Shown here: piece by piece, positions 17,512 through 25,963 of the stretch
How the letters are laid out: each line of letters begins with the position of its first letter
How positions within the stretch are numbered: the stretch's first letter is position 1
Source of the DNA: Halolamina salifodinae
Lineage (GTDB): Archaea > Halobacteriota > Halobacteria > Halobacteriales > Haloferacaceae
DNA: 64,000 bases
Direction of reading: 5' to 3'
Assembly (NCBI RefSeq): GCF_017874235.1
Contig: NZ_JAGGLC010000004.1
Location: 1-64,000 of the forward strand
The notes under the pieces: model-generated
What the model saw: only the letters and a program-made list of their open reading frames with translations
Database searches by the model: none
What the model was told of the DNA's origin: nothing
Translations under genes and position numbers: made by a program

Positions 17512-18212
17512 GCGCCCCGAACGGCGGCGGGCGGCGAGGGGGTCAGGGCGGCCCCGGTGGCCGATTCGACCCGGAGCCGTCGCTGCGCTTCTCCGCCCAG
17601 GAGATGCAGGACCTGCTGATCGCGTGGCTGGCGCTGGGCTTTGCGTTCGCCATCTTCTTCGAAGGCGGCGGGAATCAGGCTATCGCGCTGGTGACCGGGA
17701 GCCCCACGGCGTTCATCATCGCGCTGGTCGTTTCGCTGCTCACGGCCGGCGTGGGGTTCCTGCTTCACGAACTGGGCCACAAGGTGGCAGCGGTGCGCTA
17801 CGGCAACATCGCCGCGTTCCGCGCGGACTACAACATGCTGTTCCTGGCGATCATGAGCGCCTTCCTGGGGTTCATCTTCGCGGCGCCCGGGGCGGTCCAC
17901 CACCGCGGTCAGGTCACGGAGCGCCAGCACGGCCTTATCGCGCTCGCTGGCCCCGCAGTCAACCTCGCGCTGGCGGTGATCTTCGTCCCGATCTGGATCC
18001 TCGGCGTCGTCGGCGGCGTCGACGTGCTCGCGCTGCTGGGCAGTCGGGGACTCGCAGTGAACCTGTTTCTCGCGGCGTTCAACCTGATCCCCTTCGGCGC
18101 ACTCGACGGGAAGACGGTGATCGGCTGGAGCAAGGCGGTCTGGGCAGCCGTGTTCCTGCCGAGCGTCGCCGTGACGGTGTACGTGGTGTTCGTGCTCGGG
18201 ATCGGCTTCTGA
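17508..18212 (+). CDS. Site-2 protease family M50 membrane metalloprotease
   Basis: 234 residues with about six hydrophobic segments. The zinc motif HELGHK (residues about 90-95) and the second-ligand motif FNLIPFGALDGKTVI, equivalent to NxxPxxxLDG, are both present, so it should be active in intramembrane cleavage. The start is ATG 17508, which overlaps the TraB stop (ATGA). The Gly-rich N-terminus is probably cytoplasmic. Substrates are unknown. Confidence 0.92.
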   Translation: MSAPNGGGRRGGQGGPGGRFDPEPSLRFSAQEMQDLLIAWLALGFAFAIFFEGGGNQAIALVTGSPTAFIIALVVSLLTAGVGFLLHELGHKVAAVRYGNIAAFRADYNMLFLAIMSAFLGFIFAAPGAVHHRGQVTERQHGLIALAGPAVNLALAVIFVPIWILGVVGGVDVLALLGSRGLAVNLFLAAFNLIPFGALDGKTVIGWSKAVWAAVFLPSVAVTVYVVFVLGIGF

Positions 18213-18240
18213 GTCGGCTTGGATAGGCAGTGATGCTTCG

Positions 18241-18245
18241 TTTTT
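18241..18245 (+). terminator. Oligo-T terminator after TraB/S2P operon
   Basis: A T5 run lies 29 bases past the S2P stop codon, at the start of a 459-bp gene-free region. Confidence 0.35.
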
Positions 18246-18641
18246 GCCGGAATGGGTTGCTTGGTCAGCGACCGCAACAGCATCTCGTTCGTTGGCAACT
18301 TGTGACCGCAGGGCGCCGGGCACGAGGCCCGGCGCAGCCCGTTTTCCCCACCCCTCCCCCCGCGGGCGCCGACCATGGGCGCCCGCGAGGCGTCCACCGC
18401 GACCGCCCCGCGGCCGGCGGGGGCGCGATGCGTTCGCGTCGACGGACGCGAACCGAGCGCGAGGGACGAGCGACTGTATTGGAGCGAGTCGGCTGGGGAG
18501 GCTGTGGCCGCGGTGCGGGGCGGTGCGGTCACAAGTGTCCTTGGGAACTCCGCGGTTGTGTCCGCGGTAGCAACAACGGCCTCCTCAGTAGTGTTGGCAC
18601 AGACCCCGAACACTCACCCAGTGAAGAGTCGGAGCGGTGGA

Positions 18642-18648
18642 CTTTTGC
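18642..18648 (+). promoter_or_regulatory. TATA box for purM
   Basis: CTTTTGC is centred 27 bases before ATG 18672. Confidence 0.6.
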
Positions 18649-18671
18649 GCCGTCCTCCCGCCGCTTCAGCC

Positions 18672-19652
18672 ATGACCGACGAGGAGGGGCTGACCTACGC
18701 CGACGCGGGCGTCGATATCGCCGACAGCGAGGCGGCGACGGCCGCCCTGGTCGGCGCCGCGGGCGCCGCGGGCGAGGGCACCGACAGCGACTACGCCGGG
18801 CTACTGGACATCGGCGACCGCTACCTCGCACTGGCGACCGACGGCGTCGGGACGAAACTGCTGGTCGCCGAGGCCATGCAGGACTACTCCACCATGGGCA
18901 TCGACTGCATCGCGATGAACGCCAACGACCTCGTGGCTGCGGGCGTGCGCCCGGTGGCGTTCGTCGACTACCTCGCCGTCGACGAACCCGACGAGCGCTT
19001 CGCCGAACAGATCGGCGAGGGCCTCGCGGCCGGCGCCGAGGCCGCGAACCTCGAACTGGTCGGCGGCGAGACGGCGGTGATGCCGGAGGTCGTGAAGGGT
19101 CTCGACCTCGCGGGCACCTGCGCGGGGCTGGCAAAGAAGGACGCGGTGTTCCCCGGCAGCGCCGAACCGGGCGACGTACTCGTGGGCTGGGAGTCCTCAG
19201 GAATCCACTCGAACGGCCTGACGCTGGCCCGCAAGGCCGTCACCCGCGAGTACCAGTACACCGACCCCTACCCCGGCGAGCGCTACGACGCCGTCGGCGA
19301 CGCCCTCCTCGAACCGACGCGACTGTACACCGACCTGCTGGACCCCATGCGCGAGCACGGCGTGCGCGCCGCCGCGCACGTGACCGGCGGCGGCTGGACC
19401 AACCTCGAACGGCTGGGCGACCACCGCTACGTCGTCGACGACCCGTGGCCCGCACAGGAAGTGTTCGACTTCGTGGAGGACCTCGGCGACGTGAGCGACG
19501 AGGAGATGCACCGGACGTTCAACATGGGCACCGGGTTCGTCGCCGCGCTGGATCCCGAGCAGGCGGATTCGCTGGTCGCCGAGACCGGCGGGCGCCTGAT
19601 CGGGCAGGTCGAGGAAGGTGAGGGCGTGGCGATCCGCGGGCTGGAGCTGTAG
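18672..19652 (+). CDS. purM: Phosphoribosylformylglycinamidine cyclo-ligase
   Basis: 326 residues. It closes the imidazole ring in purine synthesis, making AIR from FGAM with ATP. Family motifs include TYADAGVDI at the N-terminus, ATDGVGTKL, the NDL/D-rich metal site IAMNANDLVAAG, ELVGGETAVMPEV, SSGIHSNGLTLAR, HVTGGG and FNMGTGF. Length is normal for archaea. The start has a TATA box 27 bases upstream and a long hairpin-rich region before it. Other purine genes in the window are guaB and purA, at separate loci. Confidence 0.96.
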   Translation: MTDEEGLTYADAGVDIADSEAATAALVGAAGAAGEGTDSDYAGLLDIGDRYLALATDGVGTKLLVAEAMQDYSTMGIDCIAMNANDLVAAGVRPVAFVDYLAVDEPDERFAEQIGEGLAAGAEAANLELVGGETAVMPEVVKGLDLAGTCAGLAKKDAVFPGSAEPGDVLVGWESSGIHSNGLTLARKAVTREYQYTDPYPGERYDAVGDALLEPTRLYTDLLDPMREHGVRAAAHVTGGGWTNLERLGDHRYVVDDPWPAQEVFDFVEDLGDVSDEEMHRTFNMGTGFVAALDPEQADSLVAETGGRLIGQVEEGEGVAIRGLEL

Positions 19653-19664
19653 ATTCCCGAGAAA

Positions 19665-19673
19665 GTATTTATC
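19665..19673 (+). promoter_or_regulatory. TATA box for lipoprotein gene
   Basis: GTATTTATC is centred 27 bases before ATG 19695. It is one of the best TATA matches in the window. Confidence 0.65.
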
Positions 19674-19694
19674 CGCCGGGCGGGTCGTAGAAAC

Positions 19695-20567
19695 ATGCCC
19701 TCCAGACGCGAGTACCTCGTCGTGGCCGGGTCGCTCTCGCTCGGTGGCTGTCTCGACAACGGCGGAGCGTCGACGCTGTCAGGAACGACTACGACGACAG
19801 CCGGTACAGCCACGCCGGCGGCCACAGCCACTCCGGCCCAGGTCGGAGAAGCAGTGAACGTCAACGGCGCCGAGGTGACCCTCAACCGCGTCACCACCCA
19901 GTCGTCCTTCGTCTATCAGGAGAGCGCCGACACGAAAGGCGTCGCCACACGCGAGGGTGAGCGATTCCTCCTCGCGGAGTTCGGCATCAGCAGTGAATCG
20001 CGGCCCACTGTAACGCAGTTCTCGATCGTCGCCGACGGCGAGACGGTGAGCGAACCCATCCGGGATTACCGAACTCGACAGCCGTCGGGGCCATCGTTCG
20101 ACAGGAGCCCATACGACGAAAACGGTGGCTGGCTACTGTTTCCTGTACCCGCCGAACTCGACGCCGAGTCGATCAGAATCGTCGTCGGTGACGTTGGCTG
20201 GGGGCTCTCTGATGCAGTGAGTACTCAACTCCGCCAGCCACTCCCGACGTTCGACATCGTCTCCTTCGAGCACCCAGAGACAGTCGAGACCGATGAGGAG
20301 TTTAGCGTATCCGTAACGGCAGAGAACATCGGGGAGACGACAGGGACGTTCCGCGGCGTGCTCAATGTCGCCGGGGTGGAGTACGCCGTCTACCCGTACC
20401 CCTTCGAACTCGAACTTGATCCGGGCGAGTCGGCGACGTGGACGAGGGAGTACGGGCCGGAATCAGGCCTGAACGAGGCAGGCGACACCGGCTCGCTTGA
20501 CCTCCGCACGCCCGTGGGTGACCGGGGCGGCGAGATCGAGGTCGTAGACAAGACGTCGACGCCTTAG
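19695..20567 (+). CDS. Secreted lipoprotein, haloarchaeal, function unknown
   Basis: 290 residues. The signal has a twin Arg (SRREYLVVAG) and a lipobox LGGC with Cys at residue 19, so Tat export and lipid attachment at the outer face are likely. A Thr/Ala-rich linker (about 25-50) follows, then two beta-rich modules. The second (about 190-290) reads like a CARDB/immunoglobulin-like domain (EEFSVSVTAENIGETTGTF, DPGESATWTREY). No enzyme motif is visible. Its end overlaps the convergent HTH-CBS gene by 4 bases. Confidence 0.82.
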   Translation: MPSRREYLVVAGSLSLGGCLDNGGASTLSGTTTTTAGTATPAATATPAQVGEAVNVNGAEVTLNRVTTQSSFVYQESADTKGVATREGERFLLAEFGISSESRPTVTQFSIVADGETVSEPIRDYRTRQPSGPSFDRSPYDENGGWLLFPVPAELDAESIRIVVGDVGWGLSDAVSTQLRQPLPTFDIVSFEHPETVETDEEFSVSVTAENIGETTGTFRGVLNVAGVEYAVYPYPFELELDPGESATWTREYGPESGLNEAGDTGSLDLRTPVGDRGGEIEVVDKTSTP

Positions 20568-21103
20568 GAGAGGTGACTCGCGATGTCGGCTTCGGTGATG
20601 ATCCCCACCGCCTCGCCGCCCTCGGTAACGATGACGGCTTTGTAGTGGTCGAGCAGGTTCCGCACCTCGTCGACAGTCGCGTCGGCGCTCACTGTCGGGA
20701 ACGACTCACTCATCACGTCCGCGACGGGTAGGTCGCCGACGTTCTCGCCGGCGTGGACCACGTCGGACTGGGAGATAGAGCCGACGGGGACGCCGTTCTG
20801 GATCACCGGTAGCTGCGAGTACGCTTCCTCGTCCATCAGGTCGACCGCGTCGCTGACGGAGTCGTCCGGCCCGACGTTGACCACGTTCTCGTGCATCAGG
20901 TCCGCGGCCCGGACGACCTCGCCCTCGGCGGCGTCGAGCGCCTCGACGATTCGCCGGAGCGTCGAGAGTCGCGGGTCGACGTCGTCGTTCTCGACGCGGG
21001 CGATCAGCGGCTGGGAGACATCGGCGCGGTCGGCCAGCGCCGACTGGGTCAGCCCCACCGCGTTCCGCCGCTCGCGAAGGTCCTCGGGTGTCGGCAGTTC
21101 CAT
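20564..21103 (-). CDS. XRE-family HTH plus CBS-pair regulator
   Basis: 179 residues. The helix-turn-helix (RRNAVGLTQSALADRADVSQPLIARVEN, about 12-40) is followed by two CBS repeats (about 60-178). CBS pairs bind adenine nucleotides, so this is probably an energy- or nucleotide-responsive transcription regulator, a family common in archaea. Targets are unknown. It lies convergent to the lipoprotein gene and upstream of nothing obviously linked. Confidence 0.9.
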   Translation of the reverse strand: MELPTPEDLRERRNAVGLTQSALADRADVSQPLIARVENDDVDPRLSTLRRIVEALDAAEGEVVRAADLMHENVVNVGPDDSVSDAVDLMDEEAYSQLPVIQNGVPVGSISQSDVVHAGENVGDLPVADVMSESFPTVSADATVDEVRNLLDHYKAVIVTEGGEAVGIITEADIASHLS

Positions 21104-21180
21104 ACGTGCTAATAACTAGGGGTAATTTGAAAGCGTTTCGGAGCGCGCCGGGACTCGGTCCATCGCGCCCCAAACTAGTC

Positions 21181-21549
21181 TTACTCCTCGCCTTCCTCGT
21201 CGCCTTCCCCGGTCTCGATGGCCTGGATGACCTCGAGGGGAACGTCTCGCAGCGCGCCCCCGACCTCGCTTTTCGCGATACGGGTGGCGTGCTCCTCGTT
21301 CTCGGCGTTGAAGATGTCGATCTCGAGGACCAGCCCCACCAGCGCGGTGCTGGCGGCAATAAAGGCCGAGTCGAACGGCTCGCCACAGGCCGGGCAGTCG
21401 GTCAGACCGACCTCGACGTCAACGTACTCCTTGTCGGCCTCGTTGAGTCGGCGACCCGACTCCGAGACGGCGACGCCGATGGCGTCGTCGATACCTTCGA
21501 CGTCTCGCACGAGCCACGCAGCCTCCATCACGACGTGATAGTTGCTCAT
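21181..21549 (-). CDS. UPF0212 (DUF555) family protein
   Basis: 122 residues. It contains the family's paired-cysteine segment TDCPACGEPFDSAFIAAS and the preceding conserved N-terminal MSNYHVVMEAAWLVRDV. The family is restricted to archaea and has no established function. One CxxC motif suggests a single metal or redox pair. The acidic C-terminal tail is haloarchaeal. Confidence 0.87.
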   Translation of the reverse strand: MSNYHVVMEAAWLVRDVEGIDDAIGVAVSESGRRLNEADKEYVDVEVGLTDCPACGEPFDSAFIAASTALVGLVLEIDIFNAENEEHATRIAKSEVGGALRDVPLEVIQAIETGEGDEEGEE

Positions 21550-21699
21550 ACAGGGAGAAGTGGCCTGTGCACGTTAACTCCAGCGAAGCGCGGACGACCG
21601 CTGAGTGGTTGGCGGCCCCCTGTGGATCGCCCTTATGCTGGAGGTCCGAAGGTCCCGCTCCTCGGTCGGCGTCGTCGGCTTCCGATGGCGCACGCGGGG

Positions 21700-22128
21700 T
21701 CAGGTCCGGCCCCAGGTCCACTTCACGTCCAGCACGTAGCGATAGACGCCGCTGAGCAGGATGGCGACGGCGTTGGCGATGAGGTACTGGATCCCCTGCC
21801 AGTCGACTAGCGCGTAGAGCACCCCCAACTGGATGGGGATGGCGGTCCCGCGCACGAGGTTGGTTTTGAGCAGGCCGACGAGGTAGTTCCGGCGGCCGGT
21901 GTTCTGGATCGACGCGAACGTCCAGGCGTTGTTGAGGACGTACGTCATCACGATGGTGATCTCGATGGCCACCGTGGCGCCGACGAGGTAGTTGAGGGCG
22001 GTGACATCGACGAACAGCCAGAGCAGCAGCATCTGTACCCCGGCGGTGGTGGTGCCGACCACCGTGTAGCGCCGGAGTTGGACGGCCACCGGCCCCGAAA
22101 CGAGACTTCTGAGGTACGAGCGGAGCAT
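21700..22128 (-). CDS. GtrA-family membrane protein
   Basis: 142 residues with four hydrophobic segments and GtrA signatures (RYTVVGTTTAGVQMLLLWL, YVLNNAWTFAS, YVLDVKWTWG). GtrA proteins are linked to translocating lipid-linked sugars for cell-surface glycans. It abuts the upstream sulfatase-fold gene with no gap (stop codon of one directly next to the start of the other), so both are likely in one transcript concerned with envelope polysaccharide. Confidence 0.88.
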   Translation of the reverse strand: MLRSYLRSLVSGPVAVQLRRYTVVGTTTAGVQMLLLWLFVDVTALNYLVGATVAIEITIVMTYVLNNAWTFASIQNTGRRNYLVGLLKTNLVRGTAIPIQLGVLYALVDWQGIQYLIANAVAILLSGVYRYVLDVKWTWGRT

Positions 22129-23622
22129 CTATCGGTAGCCCAGCGCCTCCAGCCGGTTCTGGAGGTCCTCGTCGACCGCGCCAGCGGTCTCCTCGCCCTC
22201 GCTCGCGCGGAGCAGGTCGGCGTGGGCGTCGACGAGCGGTCGGAACGACTCGATCACGGCCTGCTCCTCCGGCGTCGGGTCCACAGCGAGGTTCTCCTGC
22301 TGGTCGGGGTCGTCGGGGCGGTAGTAGAGTTCCCGGCCGTCGGCAGCATCAGCCTCGGAGTCAGCATCGATGTCGTCAGACCGCGTCTGATTGTCCGGAG
22401 AGGGTCCCTCGCCGATGTTCTCGATGTAGGTCCAGTCCTTGTCGCGGACGCTGATCAGTAGCTCCCCGTCGTCGAGCGAGCGCGGGATGGGCTGGCTCGT
22501 GACCTCTTCGTCCCGGACCGTGACCGAGACCACTGGCTCGTCGGCGGGCGCCTCGCCGTCGAGTACGCTCGGCGCGACGCTTTTCCCCTGCCACGCCTCG
22601 GGCGTGTCGACGCCCAACAGGTCCGCCACCGTCGGGGGGATGGCGTCGAGGCCGACCTGCCCGGAGATCCGGCCGCCGTCGGCGCCGGGCGCGTCGACGA
22701 TCAGGGGGACGTTGATCAGTTCGTCGTACAGTTTGGGGTAGTGCGCGAGGTGGCCGTGCTCCTGGAACTCCTCGCCGTGGTCGCCGGCGACGACGACGGC
22801 CGTCTCGTCGTCGACGCCCGCTGCTTCGAGCGAGTCGAGCACGCGGCCGACGCTGGCGTCGACCTGCCGGACGGCGGCCTGATAGAGCGTCCGGAGGTCC
22901 CCGAGCGTGCGCTCGCCGACGTTCCAGCCCAGCCCCGTCCGAGTGTGGGCATGGATCATCCGGTGGGTACCCAGCAGGCCGTCGGACACCTCGCGGATGT
23001 AGCGGGGCGCCGGGACGTACGGCGTGTGGGCGTCCATGTAGTGGATCCAGAGGAAGAACGGGTCGTCGGTGGACTCGACGAACTCCGTCGCGGCGTGTTC
23101 GACGTCGAACATCCGCGAGGTGTCGATGAACGGTCGGTCGTCGGTGCCCCCGCGGAGCCAGGAACTCAGGCGCCGGGCCGGCGAGGTAGCCAACTGGAGC
23201 CACGCCTCGACGGTCGGATGGGTCGCGAGATACTTGCTGTAGATGCTGGAGCCGACGCTGGCGACGAACGGTTCGAACTCGTCGAACCCGTCGTCGTAGC
23301 CCCAGTGGGAGGTGAGAAAGCCGTTGGCGGCGTTGAAGCCGGCCGTCGCGAAGCCCGCGTCGTCGAGCGTCTCGGCCAGCGTCGCCGCGCCGTCGACGCC
23401 GATGCGGCCGGTGTCGGCGAACACGGGGCGAGAGGCCATGATCGACGGGAACGAGAACGGGGTCCAGTTGCCGTTGGCGAACGCGTTGTCGAACGTCGTC
23501 CCGCGGTCCGCGAGGTCGTTGAGGACCGGCGAGTGCCGGTCGCCGTCGTAAGCGCCGAGCGCGTCCGCCCGGAGCGAATCGACCGTGACGAGCACGACGT
23601 TCGAGATGTCGGAGTCAGCCAT
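22129..23622 (-). CDS. Sulfatase-fold (alkaline phosphatase superfamily) hydrolase
   Basis: 497 residues. Metal-binding residues appear in VLVTVDSLRADALG and later in VVVAGDHGEEFQEHGHLAHYPKLYDELINVPLIV. At the nucleophile position the sequence reads NWTPFSFPSIMASR, with no C/S-x-P-x-R formylglycine motif, so it is more likely a phosphodiesterase or phosphoglycerol-transferase-like enzyme than a true arylsulfatase. There is no signal peptide at the chosen start MADSDISNVVL. It is coupled to gtrA downstream. Confidence 0.87.
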   Translation of the reverse strand: MADSDISNVVLVTVDSLRADALGAYDGDRHSPVLNDLADRGTTFDNAFANGNWTPFSFPSIMASRPVFADTGRIGVDGAATLAETLDDAGFATAGFNAANGFLTSHWGYDDGFDEFEPFVASVGSSIYSKYLATHPTVEAWLQLATSPARRLSSWLRGGTDDRPFIDTSRMFDVEHAATEFVESTDDPFFLWIHYMDAHTPYVPAPRYIREVSDGLLGTHRMIHAHTRTGLGWNVGERTLGDLRTLYQAAVRQVDASVGRVLDSLEAAGVDDETAVVVAGDHGEEFQEHGHLAHYPKLYDELINVPLIVDAPGADGGRISGQVGLDAIPPTVADLLGVDTPEAWQGKSVAPSVLDGEAPADEPVVSVTVRDEEVTSQPIPRSLDDGELLISVRDKDWTYIENIGEGPSPDNQTRSDDIDADSEADAADGRELYYRPDDPDQQENLAVDPTPEEQAVIESFRPLVDAHADLLRASEGEETAGAVDEDLQNRLEALGYR

Positions 23623-23849
23623 GGATGTGTGGGTCCCCTCCGCCGACGGCGTGATCGGCTGCCTCGCGGTTCGACACCGCGAACACGTGCCGGCGTCAGG
23701 CTCGGAACGGGATCGACGTACCGCGTTCCCCCGTCCGAGCAAGGGGGGTTACTGCGTAGGTCGGGGGATTACGGGCTTTACTGTTTCGTTCCGACCGGAT
23801 CGGCGTGGTAGCGACGACTGTTTCCCGCCGGGGTGAGAACGGCCGGGCG

Positions 23850-24824
23850 ATGGCCCGCGAGTGGCTCCAGCGACGGCAGGTGGCGGTGTACGCCGGAGCG
23901 GTCGCGCTGGCGGTCGCCCTCGCGGTCGGTCGGCCGTCGACGGCGCCGGTCCTCGAAGGCCTGATCGACCCGACGCTCGCGGTGCTGCTCTACGTGACGT
24001 TCCTCGAGGTGCCGTTCGTTCGTCTGCGCCGGGCGTTCCGGAACCGCCGGTTCGTCGGCGCCGCGCTGGCGACGAACTTCCTCGTCGTTCCGGCGGTGGT
24101 CTGGCTGCTCACGCGCGCGCTCCCGAACCGCCCCGCGCTACTGCTCGGGGTGTTCATGGTGCTGTTGACGCCCTGTATCGACTACGTCATCACGTTCACC
24201 GGCCTCGCGGGCGGCGACGCCGAACAGGTGACGGCGACGACGCCCGCCCTCCTGCTCGCGCAACTGCTGGCGCTGCCAGCGTACCTCTGGCTGTTCCTCG
24301 GGCCGACAGCGGCCGCAGCGGTCGAGATCGGTCCGTTTCTGGAGGCGTTCCTGCTGATCATCGCGCTGCCGCTCTCGCTGGCGTGGCTGACTGAGGCGTG
24401 GGCCGAGCGCTCGCCCCGCGGCGCGTCGTGGCAGGCGGCGATGGGCTGGCTCCCTGTACCGATGCTGGCTGTGACGCTGCTGGTGGTCATCGCCTCTCAG
24501 CTCCCCCGGATCGGCGACTCGCTTGGGCAGGTCGCCGCGGCCGTCCCGGTGTACGTCGCGTTTTTGGTCGTGATGCCGCCGATAGCGCGGCTGGTGGGTG
24601 CTCGGCTGGATCTTCCGGTCGGCGAGCAGCGTGCGCTCGTGTTCACCTCGGTCACGCGGAACTCGCTGGTGGTGCTTCCGCTGGCGCTGGCGCTCCCGGC
24701 GGGCTACGAACTGGTGCCCGCAGTGGTGGTGACGCAGACGCTCGTGGAACTGGCGGGAATGGTCGCGCTGACTCGGGTCGTGCCGCGGTGGCTGGTGCCG
24801 GACCGATCGGCAGCCGAAAACTGA
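23850..24824 (+). CDS. ACR3-like / bile acid:sodium symporter family transporter
   Basis: 324 residues with about ten transmembrane segments. The segment LLTPCIDYVITFTGLAGGD resembles the conserved Cys region of ACR3 arsenite exporters (PCxxMVxxW), but the aromatic/Trp context differs, so the substrate is uncertain. TSVTRNSLVVLPLALALP matches the family's TM9-10 motif. The start is set at ATG 23850 (MAREWLQ). A GTG at 23805 in frame would add 15 polar residues. No arsR or arsenate reductase gene is nearby. Confidence 0.83.
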   Translation: MAREWLQRRQVAVYAGAVALAVALAVGRPSTAPVLEGLIDPTLAVLLYVTFLEVPFVRLRRAFRNRRFVGAALATNFLVVPAVVWLLTRALPNRPALLLGVFMVLLTPCIDYVITFTGLAGGDAEQVTATTPALLLAQLLALPAYLWLFLGPTAAAAVEIGPFLEAFLLIIALPLSLAWLTEAWAERSPRGASWQAAMGWLPVPMLAVTLLVVIASQLPRIGDSLGQVAAAVPVYVAFLVVMPPIARLVGARLDLPVGEQRALVFTSVTRNSLVVLPLALALPAGYELVPAVVVTQTLVELAGMVALTRVVPRWLVPDRSAAEN

Positions 24825-24828
24825 GGAG

Positions 24829-25188
24829 TTACACCCCCGGGATGCCGACGGCCTCGAACGCGCCGATGTTCATCAGGGCGAGCATGTAGAGGACCACGAG
24901 CGTCGCGATCCACGCGATCAGGGCGATGAGGGCGGCCGCGAACCAGCCGCCGGGGTAGCGATAGTGGATGACGCCGATGTACGCCAGCAAGACCAGCGCC
25001 GGACCGAGCAGCGGTATCCAGCCAAAGAGGAAGCCGGCGACGGCCCAGATGATCGCGCCGATCAGCGCGGTCACGATGGCGTACGTGTAGTCTTTCGAGC
25101 CGGTGACGAGTTGGGCGCCGACGTAGATACCCAACGCCCCGATGAGGAGGCTGACGATGAAGACGATGAGCGAGTCGAGTAGTGCCAT
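24829..25188 (-). CDS. Small membrane protein, four helices
   Basis: 119 residues, almost entirely hydrophobic, with four predicted transmembrane helices (about 1-25, 33-58, 62-80, 83-105). No catalytic motif is present. The start is set at MALLDSLIVF rather than three codons upstream. It is convergent with the ACR3-like transporter (4-base gap). Similar proteins are common in haloarchaea and uncharacterised. Confidence 0.75.
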   Translation of the reverse strand: MALLDSLIVFIVSLLIGALGIYVGAQLVTGSKDYTYAIVTALIGAIIWAVAGFLFGWIPLLGPALVLLAYIGVIHYRYPGGWFAAALIALIAWIATLVVLYMLALMNIGAFEAVGIPGV

Positions 25189-25277
25189 ACAGGTCACCCG
25201 GCCCGCCGGTGGATAGTTAGCCCCCGCTTATCGGAACCTCGTCCCGGGCCGGGACCCTACGGAGGAGTCCCCACCGC

Positions 25278-25790
25278 TCACTCGTAGACCTCGCCGCGTC
25301 CCTCGCGTGACTGCAGCCACGTCCCGAGCGAGAGGCCGAAGATGACGTGGCCAGTGTGGAACACCATCCGCTCGCCGTCGTCGAGTTCCTCGCCGAGGAG
25401 TCGTCGGAACACCACCCGCGTCCCGAACACTGAGAGCAGGAGACTGTAGCCGACAGCGAGCGTGACGGCGGTGAATCGACGGCTCCGCGCCGTCCGGACG
25501 TCGACGAGGCTGAACGCCAGCCCCAGCAGGCCGCCTGCGGCGCCGCCGTAGAGCAGGTGCAGCGCCAGCCCCTCGATTGGGTACTCTTCGGCCCTCCCTC
25601 CGGCGACGTACGTCGCCCAGAACTCGGCCGTCGGCGGCACCGCCCGAAAGGTCGGGAACCGGTAGAGTGTCATCAGGACAGTCGCGACGAGGCCACCGAC
25701 GACCCCGCGACCCGCCGACCGGAGGACCCCGAGCGTGGTGAGCGTGTGCCGAGCGGACCGCTGCGCGGTGTCGGACTGTTGGCCAGTCAT
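25278..25790 (-). CDS. Uncharacterised membrane protein
   Basis: 170 residues with four hydrophobic segments (about 26-45, 75-100, 108-130, 143-162). The start is MTGQQSDTAQ at 25790. It is the last core gene before the chorismate-mutase-associated island, so on the uninterrupted chromosome it would be the gene just downstream of chorismate mutase. Function unknown. Confidence 0.75.
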   Translation of the reverse strand: MTGQQSDTAQRSARHTLTTLGVLRSAGRGVVGGLVATVLMTLYRFPTFRAVPPTAEFWATYVAGGRAEEYPIEGLALHLLYGGAAGGLLGLAFSLVDVRTARSRRFTAVTLAVGYSLLLSVFGTRVVFRRLLGEELDDGERMVFHTGHVIFGLSLGTWLQSREGRGEVYE

Positions 25791-25882
25791 GCCGCCAGAT
25801 GCGGGCGAAACGTGGAAAACAGTAGTTACGACGTGTGTACCAGAAACTCCGGCCATCCGGCCGTTCGACCGACGAGGGACCG

Positions 25883-25909
25883 TTACCGGCTCTCGCGCTG
25901 TTCGACCTT
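25883..25909 (-). repeat. Copy A of chorismate mutase 3' end (att-like)
   Basis: Read on the minus strand this encodes KVEQRESR then TAA, the exact last eight residues of chorismate mutase, with host-preferred codons. Bases 25884-25909 are identical to 26640-26665. Upstream of the Lys codon similarity stops and the frame soon meets a stop codon, so it is an orphan gene end. Confidence 0.85.
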
Positions 25910-25963
25910 CTTGAATTTTTCGAATAGAGGGACAGATACAATAGAAAGTTCCCAGATCCCAAA

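Larger units (their letters stand above)
18213..18671. other. 459-bp gene-free region rich in perfect hairpins
   Basis: No credible gene lies between the S2P stop and purM. Perfect inverted repeats are packed here: GCGCCGGG/CCCGGCGC (18313-18335), CGCGGGCGCC/GGCGCCCGCG (18361-18387) and GTTCGCGTC/GACGCGAAC with a 4-base loop (18432-18453). Only the last 30 bases (the purM TATA box) have an obvious function. The region could encode a structured RNA or be a decayed repeat. Confidence 0.6.

Noticed and set aside
23805-23849. GTG start 15 codons upstream for the ACR3-like transporter
   Set aside because: It adds a polar stretch without membrane or family character. ATG 23850 gives the normal N-terminus.
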